64,000 bases of DNA from an uncultured Bacillota bacterium (GTDB taxonomy: Bacteria; Bacillota; Clostridia; Oscillospirales; Oscillospiraceae), in contig CAMTMZ010000001.1 in assembly GCA_947073765.1 (NCBI GenBank), positions 86,592 through 150,591 on the forward strand, in the 5' to 3' direction. Both the position numbers and the translations under genes were made by a program. Below, piece by piece: positions 41,089-49,576 of this stretch (its first letter is position 1; the number at the start of each line of letters is the position of its first letter). The notes under the pieces were generated by a model. That model was not told the origin of the DNA and did not search any database. It saw only the letters and a list, made by a program, of their open reading frames with translations.

Positions 41089-41976
41089 ATGCGCTATGAC
41101 AGCGATTTGCTGTACCGACCACCGGGGGAGTGGAAAAGCTACCTGCTGCAATGCACCATTGGCTGTTCCAACAACCGGTGTACCTTCTGTGGCATGTACA
41201 AGGAGAAGAAATTCCGTATCCGTCCGGTTGGGGAAATTCTGGAGGACATCGATATGGCCCGGGATTATTACGGACCGGAACTGCGCAGGGTATTCCTGAT
41301 GGATGGTGATGCCATCATTATGAAGACAGAGGAACTGCTTCAGATTCTTCATAAGCTGTATGACCTTTTTCCCAAGCTGGAAAAGGTTACACTCTACGCC
41401 GGACCCAAGAGCACCTTGTCCAAGTCGGCGGAAGAACTGCGTTCTCTCCACGAGGCAGGGCTGTCCCGGGCCTATCTGGGAGTGGAGAGCGGCAGTGAAC
41501 AGGTGCTCCAGTTTATCCACAAGGGCTGTTCTGCCGAACAGATGCTGCTGGCCGGCCAGAGGCTGGTGGAGGCCGGCATTGATCTGTGGGTTACAATTAT
41601 CCTGGGTATGACCGGAGCAAACGGGGAGGGAGGCTGCTGGGAGGAGCACATCCTGTCCACAGCTAAAATGATCAACGCCATGAAACCCCGACACCTGTCC
41701 GCTATGACTTTCGCCCCTGCCAAGGGCACTCCTCTGGGGGAGGATGTGCTGGCTGGGCGGTTTACTGTCTGCTCCGCCGACCATGTGCTGGAGGAGTGCC
41801 GCCTGCTGATTGAACACCTGGACGTGAATCCCCTTCATTTCACCAGCAACCACGCCTCCAATTATTTGCCGTTGAAAGGCGGCCTTCCGGAGGACCGGAA
41901 AAAATTCTTGGATATGATCGACCAGGCGTTGGCAGGAAAGATCCGCCTGCGAAAAACGCTGGATCGAGGAATTTAA
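41089..41976 (+). CDS. Radical SAM protein (COG1032/YgiQ-like group)
   Basis: A 295-aa radical-SAM enzyme. The cluster region is LLQCTIGCSNNRCTFCGMYK, in which Cys residues fit the CxxxCx4-CxxC-type pattern of this group. Further motifs: VFLMDGDAIIMKTEELL, RAYLGVESGSEQVLQF and GIDLWVTIILGMTG. The C-terminus is hydrophilic. AAAGGAG lies upstream. It ends in a strong terminator. The substrate is unknown. Confidence 0.9.
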   Translation: MRYDSDLLYRPPGEWKSYLLQCTIGCSNNRCTFCGMYKEKKFRIRPVGEILEDIDMARDYYGPELRRVFLMDGDAIIMKTEELLQILHKLYDLFPKLEKVTLYAGPKSTLSKSAEELRSLHEAGLSRAYLGVESGSEQVLQFIHKGCSAEQMLLAGQRLVEAGIDLWVTIILGMTGANGEGGCWEEHILSTAKMINAMKPRHLSAMTFAPAKGTPLGEDVLAGRFTVCSADHVLEECRLLIEHLDVNPLHFTSNHASNYLPLKGGLPEDRKKFLDMIDQALAGKIRLRKTLDRGI

Positions 41977-41990
41977 GCCCGAATGTCTGT

Positions 41991-42030
41991 CCGTCTTCTG
42001 GTTTTTGAGACCGGAAGACGGTACTTTTTT
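41991..42030 (+). terminator. Terminator after the radical SAM gene
   Basis: An 11-bp stem (41991-42001 / 42011-42021, one G-T pair) followed by TACTTTTTT. Confidence 0.85.
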
Positions 42031-42257
42031 AGATACACGATTTCTGTAATAATTTGGAAATTACAGAAGAAAAGAGAAAAATAAACGATTATTCCTGTAA
42101 AAATCCAACAAGTTACACAAGAATATCAGGACAATTCTAGGCAATATTGCCCTTGTTTTACTTTTTGGAATTGGTTACAATGTGGTTACAAAAGTAACAA
42201 CAAATGCTTTTGGTTGTCATAATTATGACATAACTTGTTCCAAAAGGAGTGCAGACA
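42031..42257 (+). promoter_or_regulatory. AT-rich regulatory region upstream of the wall hydrolase
   Basis: No gene. It holds an inverted repeat TTCTGTAAT (42042-42050) / ATTACAGAA (42060-42068) with a 9-nt spacer, and closely spaced GGTTACAA / AAAGTAAC repeats at about 42170-42200. No clear -35/-10 pair for sigma-A, which would fit control by an alternative sigma factor or an activator. Confidence 0.4.
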
Positions 42258-43361
42258 ATGAAGCGAAAGCTAATTTCCGTAATGCTCAGCGTCTTTGCCA
42301 TGCTCCTCCTGATGGGCGCGGCCGCCAATTCTGAGCCGTCCGCCGCCCTCTTGGCAGAGGAGGAGAGCGTCGTGTTGGATGCGGCGCTTGAGACTGAAGC
42401 GAACATGTCCAGCGTGGCCCCCAGCTTTGAAGCTGGCCCTGGCTTTAGTGCCGGACCCAGCTTTGAGGTTGGCCCGGGCTACACGGTTGGGGGCGTACCT
42501 GCCGCCGACTCTGTGGTAGGAGGCAGCACCGAAGGAAGGGAACCGGAGGTATCTGTGCCTGCAATTCCAGAAATCCCGACAACCCCTGTTGTGCCTGTGA
42601 TTCCAGATCTCCCTGGAGCGCTGGACGGCGGACTGTTTATCAACGGACAGCCTGCTCCCGCTGAACTGAACCGTGAATTACAGAACGGAGTGACTTATGT
42701 ATCCCTGTCTGTTCTGGCCCGTCAGCTTGCTCCCGGCGCTCAGATCAGCTGGGATGGTGCAGCCGCCACTGTAGTCACCGACAGGCTGTCTCTTTCCGCT
42801 GAGGTAGGAAAACTCTATATAGTGGCCAATGGACGCTATCTCTATGTACCTGAGACAGTTCAGTTGACTTCAGCAGGGCAGGTGATTGTGCCCCTGCGGG
42901 TGGCGGCCAAGGCTTTTGACGCCCAAGTGGGCTACGATTCCGCCACCCGTACCACCACTGTTACCAGTGGGTCTGGAACCATTCAGGGAGGAGACAGCTT
43001 TTACAATCAGGAGGACCTGTTCTGGCTGTCCAGAGTGATCCATCGCGAGAGCGGCAACCAGCCCCTGGAGGGCATGATGGCTGTAGGCAATGTTGTACTC
43101 AACCGGGTAGCTGACCCCGTATTCCCTGATACTGTGGAGGGAGTGCTGGCCCAAAAGAATCAATTCAGCACCTACAAGTCCGGAGTGCTGGCGGAGACCA
43201 ATCCCTCTGAGCGCAGCATCATCGCTGCCAAGCTGGTGATGGACGGCGGTGTGGTGGAGGAGACGAAAGGAGCGCTTTATTTCGATTCCGGTTCTACCAG
43301 CTGGGCCGCTCGGAATAAGGAGTTGATCGCCACCATCGGCGGACACAAATTCTATGGATAA
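42258..43361 (+). CDS. Secreted cell-wall hydrolase, SleB-type domain
   Basis: A 367-aa exported protein with signal peptide (residues 1 to about 25), a Pro/Gly-rich linker with imperfect repeats of the type FEAGPGFSAGPSF, a copper-amine-oxidase-N-like beta domain (about residues 125-240: FINGQPAPAELNR, YVSLSVLARQLA, YVPETVQL, VIVPLRVAAKAF) and a C-terminal Hydrolase_2/SleB domain (DLFWLSRVIHRESGNQPLEG, MAVGNVVLNRV). The catalytic Glu is in HRESGNQ. SleB-type enzymes cut spore-cortex muramic-delta-lactam; this domain order is also found in vegetative hydrolases. Confidence 0.9.
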   Translation: MKRKLISVMLSVFAMLLLMGAAANSEPSAALLAEEESVVLDAALETEANMSSVAPSFEAGPGFSAGPSFEVGPGYTVGGVPAADSVVGGSTEGREPEVSVPAIPEIPTTPVVPVIPDLPGALDGGLFINGQPAPAELNRELQNGVTYVSLSVLARQLAPGAQISWDGAAATVVTDRLSLSAEVGKLYIVANGRYLYVPETVQLTSAGQVIVPLRVAAKAFDAQVGYDSATRTTTVTSGSGTIQGGDSFYNQEDLFWLSRVIHRESGNQPLEGMMAVGNVVLNRVADPVFPDTVEGVLAQKNQFSTYKSGVLAETNPSERSIIAAKLVMDGGVVEETKGALYFDSGSTSWAARNKELIATIGGHKFYG

Positions 43362-43367
43362 AACGGC

Positions 43368-43391
43368 AGGGGACGACTTTGAGCGTCCCCT
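43368..43391 (+). terminator. Terminator after the wall hydrolase
   Basis: An 8-bp stem (AGGGGACG 43368-43375 / CGTCCCCT 43384-43391) with an 8-nt loop, followed by GTTTGC. The T-run is short. Confidence 0.6.
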
Positions 43392-43459
43392 GTTTGCTAT
43401 CTGTAACAGCGCGCACTGTCCAGATGGAGCAGGCTACGAAAAGATTTTAAAAATAGGGC

Positions 43460-43488
43460 TTTTCTTTTTGTATATTCATGTATATAAT
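43460..43488 (+). promoter_or_regulatory. Promoter of the nusB-recN operon
   Basis: TTTTCT (43460-43465), 17-bp spacer, perfect TATAAT (43483-43488), 42 bp before nusB. The -35 is weak. Confidence 0.6.
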
Positions 43489-43530
43489 ATGCTAGGAAGT
43501 TAATGGACCAAAAAGGGGAGGCCTATACCT

Positions 43531-44025
43531 ATGACAAGAAGCAACGCACGAGAGATTGCCATACATATCGTTTTTACACTGGGTTTTGACAGCCGTAGCG
43601 CCAAAGAGGTGCTGGAGGCTGAGCTGACCCGGGAGCGTTTTCATGAACTGGCGGAAGAGCTGCCCCTTTATGAACAGTTCCCTAACGAAAAGCAGGAAAA
43701 ATATATACGGGAGTTGGTTCAGGGGGTCTTTGCCCATGGGCCCGAGCTGGATGATTATATCAGCCGCTATTCGGTGGGGTGGGCTTTTGCCCGAATTCCC
43801 CGCATGGCGGCTGCGGTGATGCGCACCTCCATGTATGAGATACTATATATGCCTGATATCCCCAATGCTGCTGCCATCAACGAGGCGGTGGAAATCGCCA
43901 AAAAATATGAGCCGGCGGAGGTAGTGTCTTTTGTCAACGGAATTTTAGGCACCTTTGTCCGCACGGAGTTTGAAAACACCCCGCCAAAGCCGGAGAAGAA
44001 GACCGCCCAGGAGGAGGACGAATAA
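43531..44025 (+). CDS. nusB: Transcription antitermination protein NusB
   Basis: A 164-aa RNA-binding protein of the rRNA antitermination complex. Helical pattern: SNAREIAIHIVFTLGF, ARIPRMAAAVMRTSMYEILY, PNAAAINEAVEIAKKY and VSFVNGILG. It has an extra acidic/basic tail (KPEKKTAQEEDE). AGGGGAGG precedes the ATG. It is the first gene of a packed operon of eleven genes; its stop TAA overlaps the next ATG by one base (TAATG). Confidence 0.93.
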   Translation: MTRSNAREIAIHIVFTLGFDSRSAKEVLEAELTRERFHELAEELPLYEQFPNEKQEKYIRELVQGVFAHGPELDDYISRYSVGWAFARIPRMAAAVMRTSMYEILYMPDIPNAAAINEAVEIAKKYEPAEVVSFVNGILGTFVRTEFENTPPKPEKKTAQEEDE

Positions 44026-44963
44026 TGGATGTCCTTGGGTTGGACACCAGTAATTACACCACCTCTGCGGCAGTATTTAACGGCCGGACAGGTGAAAATA
44101 TCGGTCGACTTTTGGACGTACGGCCCGGAGAGCTGGGACTGCGGCAGAGCGACGCTCTGTTTCAGCATGTGAAACACCTTCCCGAACTGCTGGAGCAACT
44201 GGCGGAAAGGGAGCGGCTGATTGAGATTAAAGCTGTAGGAGCCTCTACGCGCCCCAGGGCGGTGGAGGGCTCCTATATGCCCTGTTTTTTGGTGGGGGAG
44301 TCTCAGGGACGGGGACTGGCTGCTGGCTTGGGCGTCCCTTTCTATTCCAATTCCCATCAACAGGGGCATCTGGCCGCGGCCGCCTGGTCTGCTGGTCGGC
44401 TGGAGCTGCTGGACACCCCTTTTTTGGCTTGGCACCTGTCAGGAGGAACGACAGAGCTGCTCCTGATAAAACCAAAGGAACATACGGTGGAGGCTGAGGT
44501 GATCGGCGGCACCAGCGATTTGTCCGCCGGACAGCTTATTGACCGCACCGGTGTAATGCTGGGACTGCAGTTCCCCGCGGGGAAGGCTCTGGACAAGCTC
44601 TACCACCAGGCAGAAATCTTCTATAAGCCGAGTGTAAATCTTAAAAACCTTTCATTTTCTCTGTCTGGCATGGAGAATCAGGTAAAGACATTGCTGGAGC
44701 GCGGAGAAGAAAAAGCCACTATCGCCCGCTTTGCGCTGGACGCTGTAATTGATGTGGTGTCCAGGGCTACGCAAGAGGCACAGCGGCAATACCCCGGCCT
44801 GCCGGTGCTTTGCTCCGGGGGAGTAGCCTCCAATACACAGCTTCGGGCGAGATTGACGGATGTCTGCGGGGCAATCTTTGCTGAACCTCAGTATTCCACC
44901 GACAACGCAATGGGGACGGCCATCCTCGCTTGGAGAGCTCTGAACATGGGGGAGGGGCTATGA
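44025..44963 (+). CDS. TsaD/Kae1 paralogue
   Basis: A 312-aa ASKHA-family protein similar to TsaD (t6A37 tRNA modification) but not the standard copy. Motifs: VLGLDTSNYTTSAAVF, the metal-binding HQQGH, AWHLSGGTTELLL, DLSAGQLIDRTGVMLGLQFP, and SGGVASNTQLR. In Clostridia a second copy of this kind is common next to nusB and xseA, where it stands in the place usually held by folD; its exact role is not known. The gene overlaps nusB by 1 bp and xseA by 4 bp. Confidence 0.85.
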   Translation: MDVLGLDTSNYTTSAAVFNGRTGENIGRLLDVRPGELGLRQSDALFQHVKHLPELLEQLAERERLIEIKAVGASTRPRAVEGSYMPCFLVGESQGRGLAAGLGVPFYSNSHQQGHLAAAAWSAGRLELLDTPFLAWHLSGGTTELLLIKPKEHTVEAEVIGGTSDLSAGQLIDRTGVMLGLQFPAGKALDKLYHQAEIFYKPSVNLKNLSFSLSGMENQVKTLLERGEEKATIARFALDAVIDVVSRATQEAQRQYPGLPVLCSGGVASNTQLRARLTDVCGAIFAEPQYSTDNAMGTAILAWRALNMGEGL

Positions 44964-46243
44964 GAGAGGAAACCATTCTTACGCCCAGCCAGGTGGGGAA
45001 GTATCTGAAGGGCATGATGGATCGGGACTATCTGCTGTCCCGGCTGCTGGTACGAGGAGAGCTGTCTAATTATAAGATGTACCCTTCGGGACACCACTAT
45101 TTTACACTGAAAGATGGAGAAGGGAGCCTGCGGTGTGTCATGTTCCGCAGTGACGCTCAGTTTCTGCGCTTTTGTCCGGAAAATGGAATGGAAGTGATCG
45201 CAGCTGGACGGGTCACTGTCTATCCACGGGATGGACAGTACCAGATGTACTGTGCTCGTCTCACTCCGGAGGGAGCCGGAGATCTAGCGCTGGCCTTTGA
45301 GCAGCTGAAGGAAAAATTGTCCAGAGAAGGTCTTTTTGACCAAACGCACAAGAAGAAAATACCAGTTTTCCCCAAAGAAATTGCTCTGATTACCTCCCCT
45401 GCCGGTGCGGCGGTGCGGGATATGATTCGTATTTTAGGGACCCGCTGGCCGATGTCAGAGGTTAAGGTAATACCCGTTCGGGTACAGGGGAAGGAGGCTC
45501 CTCAGGAGATTGCGGCCGCCATTCAGTGGGCTAATCTGCACCGTGTAGCAGACCTGATTATCACAGGACGGGGAGGCGGGTCTGTGGAGGATCTGTGGGC
45601 TTTCAATGAGGAGGCAGTGGCCCGGGCCATTTACCACTCCGAGATTCCTGTTATTTCCGCCGTGGGCCATGAGCCGGACGTGACCATTGCCGATTTTGTG
45701 GCTGACCTGCGCGCGTCCACCCCATCGAATGCGGCTGAATTGGCGGTTCCTGACCGAAATGATATTGATATGTCACTTTTGAGATCTGGAGACAGACTGG
45801 AGGGGGCGGTGGCGGTGCGGCTGGAACAGTATCGGCAGTGGCTGGACCGACTGGGCAGCAGCCGGATTATGACAGAACCGGCCGCTTATTTTCGGGAAAA
45901 GCGGCTGACATTGAATCTTCTGAATGGACGCCTCACCTATGGTCTGCGCCGATCCAACGCGCGGCAGAAAGAGAAGGTGGCCGCGCTGTCCGCATCCTTT
46001 CCGGGCTGTGGAGCCCGTACCATAGCGAGATACCGGGAGCGGCTCAATGCCCTAGCCGCCGCGCTGGACGCTATGAGCCCATTAAAGGTGTTGGGCCGGG
46101 GCTACTCTATCGCCCAAAGGGAGGATGGGAGCGTTCTGTCCTCCGTTCAGTTTGTTGCGCCAGGGGATGCCCTTCGGCTGCGCCTGTTCGACGGAGAATT
46201 GAGGTGCCAGGTAGAAACAGTTAAGAAGGAAAAGAAAACGTGA
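44960..46243 (+). CDS. xseA: Exodeoxyribonuclease VII large subunit
   Basis: A 427-aa nuclease subunit degrading single-stranded DNA. ATG 44960 follows GGAGGGG and overlaps the preceding stop (ATGA). Order: N-terminal OB fold (LTPSQVGKYLKGMMDRDYLL, KMYPSGHHYFTLKDGEGSLR), catalytic region (LITSPAGAAVRDMIRILGTR, GRGGGSVEDLWAFNEEAVAR, VISAVGHEPDVTIADFVADL), then coiled coil and a C-terminal beta part (VLGRGYSIAQREDGSV). Length normal. Confidence 0.96.
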   Translation: MREETILTPSQVGKYLKGMMDRDYLLSRLLVRGELSNYKMYPSGHHYFTLKDGEGSLRCVMFRSDAQFLRFCPENGMEVIAAGRVTVYPRDGQYQMYCARLTPEGAGDLALAFEQLKEKLSREGLFDQTHKKKIPVFPKEIALITSPAGAAVRDMIRILGTRWPMSEVKVIPVRVQGKEAPQEIAAAIQWANLHRVADLIITGRGGGSVEDLWAFNEEAVARAIYHSEIPVISAVGHEPDVTIADFVADLRASTPSNAAELAVPDRNDIDMSLLRSGDRLEGAVAVRLEQYRQWLDRLGSSRIMTEPAAYFREKRLTLNLLNGRLTYGLRRSNARQKEKVAALSASFPGCGARTIARYRERLNALAAALDAMSPLKVLGRGYSIAQREDGSVLSSVQFVAPGDALRLRLFDGELRCQVETVKKEKKT

Positions 46244-46562
46244 GAAACGCTGCCTCTGTTCTGCTGCTTTTGCTGGTTTTGACAGGCTCACCGCTGAGCC
46301 TCAGAAGATGCATCCTGTAGAGGAAGCGGGCTGGCGGGCAGAGAACCATACTTGGCAGATGATTAGTACCGATCTGGAAGACTACGGCATCGCCTATGAG
46401 GAAGCCCAGCGTGAGACACTGTGCGGCCGCATTGCGGCAATCGATTCGGAGTGGTACGGAGGAACTCAGGAGTTTCAGGAAATTTTGACCAAGCTGGCCG
46501 AGGTCTACCCGGGAGGTATGGAGGGCAGTGTGGTGCAGAGCAACAAATGTGAGGAGAATTGA
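46240..46562 (+). pseudogene. Frameshifted small secreted-protein ORF between xseA and xseB
   Basis: GTG 46240 overlaps the xseA stop in the usual GTGA manner, with AAGGAAAAG upstream, and encodes a typical signal peptide (MRNAASVLLLLLVLTG). That frame stops at 46320. From about 46287 another frame (-1 relative) continues as LTAEPQKMHPVEEAGWRAEN, HTWQMISTDLEDYGIAYEEA and on to the stop at 46562. Together they would make a secreted protein of about 105 aa. Either a one-base deletion has broken the gene, or the second half is made alone from ATG 46308, which has no ribosome site. Family unknown. Confidence 0.5.
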
Positions 46563-46564
46563 GT

Positions 46565-46801
46565 ATGGCCGCAAAAAAGAAGCTGGATTTTGAGGGCTCT
46601 ATGGCCCGGCTGGAGGAGATCGTGTCTTTTCTAGAGAAAGGAGACGCCCCCTTGGAGCAAGCTATGTCTCTGTTTGAGGAGGGTGCTAAGCTGTTGCGGG
46701 AGTGCACCAAGCAGCTGGATGAGGCTGAGCAGAAGGTAACCCTCCTCACCGCCGGAAAGGACGGCGAAATAGTTGGAGAACCCTTTGGAGGCAATGATTG
46801 A
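46565..46801 (+). CDS. xseB: Exodeoxyribonuclease VII small subunit
   Basis: A 78-aa coiled-coil subunit of exonuclease VII. ATG 46565, 9 bases after GAGGAG. Signature: LDFEGSMARLEEIVSFLEKG, DAPLEQAMSLFEEGAKLLRE, then CTKQLDEAEQKV. XseB wraps the XseA coiled coil. It lies next to xseA except for the small frameshifted ORF. Confidence 0.95.
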   Translation: MAAKKKLDFEGSMARLEEIVSFLEKGDAPLEQAMSLFEEGAKLLRECTKQLDEAEQKVTLLTAGKDGEIVGEPFGGND

Positions 46802-46802
46802 C

Positions 46803-47681
46803 ATGGGAAAAAGCTTTACAGAGTTGATGGCCCAGGACAAGGCTGTAATTGAGGAATATCTCTCACACGTATTTGAAGGGGAGATGCGCCACGCTGATTT
46901 ACAGGAGGCCATGGAGTACTCTCTGCTGGCTGGAGGCAAGCGCATCCGTCCTGTGCTTACACTGGAGACCTGCCGCATGTGCGGTGGGGATGTACTGGCA
47001 GCGCTTCCGTTTGCCTGTGCGGCGGAAATGGTACATACCTACTCCCTGATTCACGATGACCTGCCCGCAATGGATGATGACGCGCTGCGCCGGGGCCGCC
47101 CCACCAGCCATGTGGTCTTTGGAGAGGCCACCGCCATTTTGGCGGGGGACGCTCTGCTCACTGCCGCATTTGAACAGCTCACCCGTGCCCAGCTGCCTGA
47201 CAGTCTTATTGTGGCGGGGGTACGGTGTCTCTCTCAGGCTGTTGGCTCCGCTGGAATGGTAGGGGGACAGGCTCTGGACATGGCCGGGGAGGGCCGGGCC
47301 CTGGACCAGGGAGAGTTGGAGCTGCTCCAGGGCCTGAAAACGGGGGCGCTGATTTCTGCCGCTGCCGAGCTGGGATGTATTGCCGCAGGAGGTGATCCAG
47401 GCCAGCGGGTTCAGGTGCGCGCCTACGCCCAAGCCCTGGGCCGGGCCTTTCAGGTGCGGGACGACATGCTTGACATTGTCAGTCTTCAGGAGGAGATAGG
47501 CAAGCCGGTGGGTTCTGACCAGGTCAACGAGAAAAGTACCTTTGTCACAGCCCTGGGGCTGGAGGGCTGTGCTGCTCTGGTGGAGCAGCTGACCCAGCGG
47601 GGAATCGAAGCCCTCATCGGCTTTGATAACTCAGAATTTCTTATCTGGCTGGCCAGATCCCTGGCGCAGCGGACAAAATGA
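46803..47681 (+). CDS. ispA: Farnesyl diphosphate synthase
   Basis: A 292-aa trans-polyprenyl diphosphate synthase adding isopentenyl units to make farnesyl diphosphate. ATG 46803 is used; ATG 46794 is too close to GGAGG. The first Asp-rich motif is DDLPAMDDD and the second is DDMLD; LLAGGKRIRP binds substrate. Length normal. It precedes dxs with a 4-bp overlap, linking early and later steps of the isoprenoid pathway. Confidence 0.95.
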   Translation: MGKSFTELMAQDKAVIEEYLSHVFEGEMRHADLQEAMEYSLLAGGKRIRPVLTLETCRMCGGDVLAALPFACAAEMVHTYSLIHDDLPAMDDDALRRGRPTSHVVFGEATAILAGDALLTAAFEQLTRAQLPDSLIVAGVRCLSQAVGSAGMVGGQALDMAGEGRALDQGELELLQGLKTGALISAAAELGCIAAGGDPGQRVQVRAYAQALGRAFQVRDDMLDIVSLQEEIGKPVGSDQVNEKSTFVTALGLEGCAALVEQLTQRGIEALIGFDNSEFLIWLARSLAQRTK

Positions 47682-49576
47682 GTTCAGAGTCCGGAGGGAA
47701 TTGTATTTTGGCTGAATCTGCACAGAAAAAAAAATATGAACCTGTACTCTCCCATTTGTCTGATCAGGAGGGAGAGGCTTTGTGTGCCCAACTGCGCCGG
47801 GAGCTGATCGAAAACGTATCTCAGACAGGAGGGCATTTGGCCTCTAACCTGGGGGCGGTGGAACTGACAGTGGCCATCCACCGGGTTTTTGACACCGCTG
47901 TGGATCGATTGGTGTTTGATGTGGGACACCAGTGCTACACCCATAAAATGCTCACCGGACGACGGGAATATATGTCCACCTTGCGGCAATATGGCGGCAT
48001 TGCCGGTTTTCCCAAGCCGTGCGAGAGTGTCCATGACGCCTTTATCGCCGGCCATGCCTCCAATTCTGTAGCGGTGGCTTTGGGTATGGCTCGAGCTCGA
48101 ACCTTTTTGAACGAGGATTACGAGGTGATTGCCCTGATCGGGGATGGAGCGCTTACCGGCGGCCTGGCCTACGAGGGACTCTCCAACGCGGGGAAGTGTG
48201 GTCAGCAGATTTTAGTAATTCTAAATGATAACGGCATGTCCATTACCCCAAATGTGGGGGGGATCGCAGACTATTTGGCCAAACAGCGGCTCAAGCCGCA
48301 GTATCTTGCCTTTAAAAAGCATTACCGAAAAATCATGAACGCTACAGCGCCGGGGCGGGTGGTATATCGGTTTACGCATAGAATAAAACAGGCGCTGAAA
48401 CAATCCCTGCTGCCCTGCAGTATGTTTGAGAACATGGGGTTTCGCTATCTGGGGCCGGTAGACGGCCATAATTTGTCCTTTCTAATCAAGATTCTGCGGT
48501 ACGCCAAGGAGCTGGATGAACCCGTTTTACTCCATGTCAAGACAGTAAAGGGAAAAGGGTTTCTCCCTGCGGAAGAGAATCCCGACGCTTTCCACGGTGT
48601 GGCCCCCTTTGAACCGCTAACGGGAAGACTAAAGCGGCAACCAGGAGAGAGCTTTTCTGCGGTATTCGGACGGACACTTACCCGTCTGGCAGAACAGGAT
48701 GAGCGGGTGTGCGCGATCACTGCCGCCATGACAGGCGGAACAGGATTAGAGCAGTTTGCTCAAAAAATTCCCAATCGTTTTTTTGACGTGGGCATCGCCG
48801 AGGGCTGTGCCGCCGCTATGGCCGCCGGTATGGCCAAACAGAAAGCGATCCCTGTTTTTGCGGTGTATTCCACTTTTCTACAGCGGGCTTATGATATGCT
48901 TCTCCACGATATGGCCATAGACAACCTCCATGTGGTAATGGGGGTGGACCGGGTGGGGCTGGTGGGAGACGATGGCGAGACGCACCACGGAATATTCGAT
49001 GTGGCTTATCTGGACAGCATACCGAATATGACAGTGTTGGCGCCGTCCAGTTTCGCGGAGCTGGAAGTGATGCTGGAGCGTGCTCTGTTCCAGCTGGATG
49101 GCCCGGTAGCTGTGCGCTATCCCCGAGGCGGCGAGGGCAGCTATGTGGGCACTGGCGGAGAGGATCCGTCAGCGATCCTGCGTTGGGGGAAAGATATCAC
49201 CTTGGTGAGTTATGGAACAGAAATCAACTATGTTTTAGAGGCTGCGGAGCTGCTGGCTGAACTGGGTATCCAGGCTGAAGTTGTAAAGATGAATCAGCTT
49301 ACACCTCTTGTGCCAGAATTAGTAGAGCTATCTGTTCGAAAGACAGGGGCTTTGCTGGTGGCGGAGGAGCAAGCGGCGCGGGGCGGCGTAGGCCAGCGGC
49401 TGGCGGCACACTTGGAGGTAGCTGGCCTGCCCGCCAAGGTAGTTTTAGTGAACTGCGGGGATAGGTTTGTGCCCCATGGAACCACCAGTCTGTTAAAACG
49501 GGACCTGTTTTTAGATGGAGAGGGGATCATGAAAAAAGCGTTGGAGGTGTTAGGGCGTGGCGAAACGACGGCTTGA
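47678..49576 (+). CDS. dxs: 1-deoxy-D-xylulose-5-phosphate synthase
   Basis: A 632-aa thiamine-diphosphate enzyme, first step of the MEP isoprenoid pathway. Signatures: VSQTGGHLASNLGAVELTVA, the TPP motif GDGALTGGLAYEGLSNAG with the following NDN, VDGHNLSFLIKILRY, and in the pyrimidine domain FDVGIAEGCAAAMAAGMAK plus GVDRVGLVGDDGETHHGIFD. Length normal. The start overlaps ispA (ATGA) and the end overlaps tlyA by 20 bp. Confidence 0.96.
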   Translation: MSSESGGNCILAESAQKKKYEPVLSHLSDQEGEALCAQLRRELIENVSQTGGHLASNLGAVELTVAIHRVFDTAVDRLVFDVGHQCYTHKMLTGRREYMSTLRQYGGIAGFPKPCESVHDAFIAGHASNSVAVALGMARARTFLNEDYEVIALIGDGALTGGLAYEGLSNAGKCGQQILVILNDNGMSITPNVGGIADYLAKQRLKPQYLAFKKHYRKIMNATAPGRVVYRFTHRIKQALKQSLLPCSMFENMGFRYLGPVDGHNLSFLIKILRYAKELDEPVLLHVKTVKGKGFLPAEENPDAFHGVAPFEPLTGRLKRQPGESFSAVFGRTLTRLAEQDERVCAITAAMTGGTGLEQFAQKIPNRFFDVGIAEGCAAAMAAGMAKQKAIPVFAVYSTFLQRAYDMLLHDMAIDNLHVVMGVDRVGLVGDDGETHHGIFDVAYLDSIPNMTVLAPSSFAELEVMLERALFQLDGPVAVRYPRGGEGSYVGTGGEDPSAILRWGKDITLVSYGTEINYVLEAAELLAELGIQAEVVKMNQLTPLVPELVELSVRKTGALLVAEEQAARGGVGQRLAAHLEVAGLPAKVVLVNCGDRFVPHGTTSLLKRDLFLDGEGIMKKALEVLGRGETTA

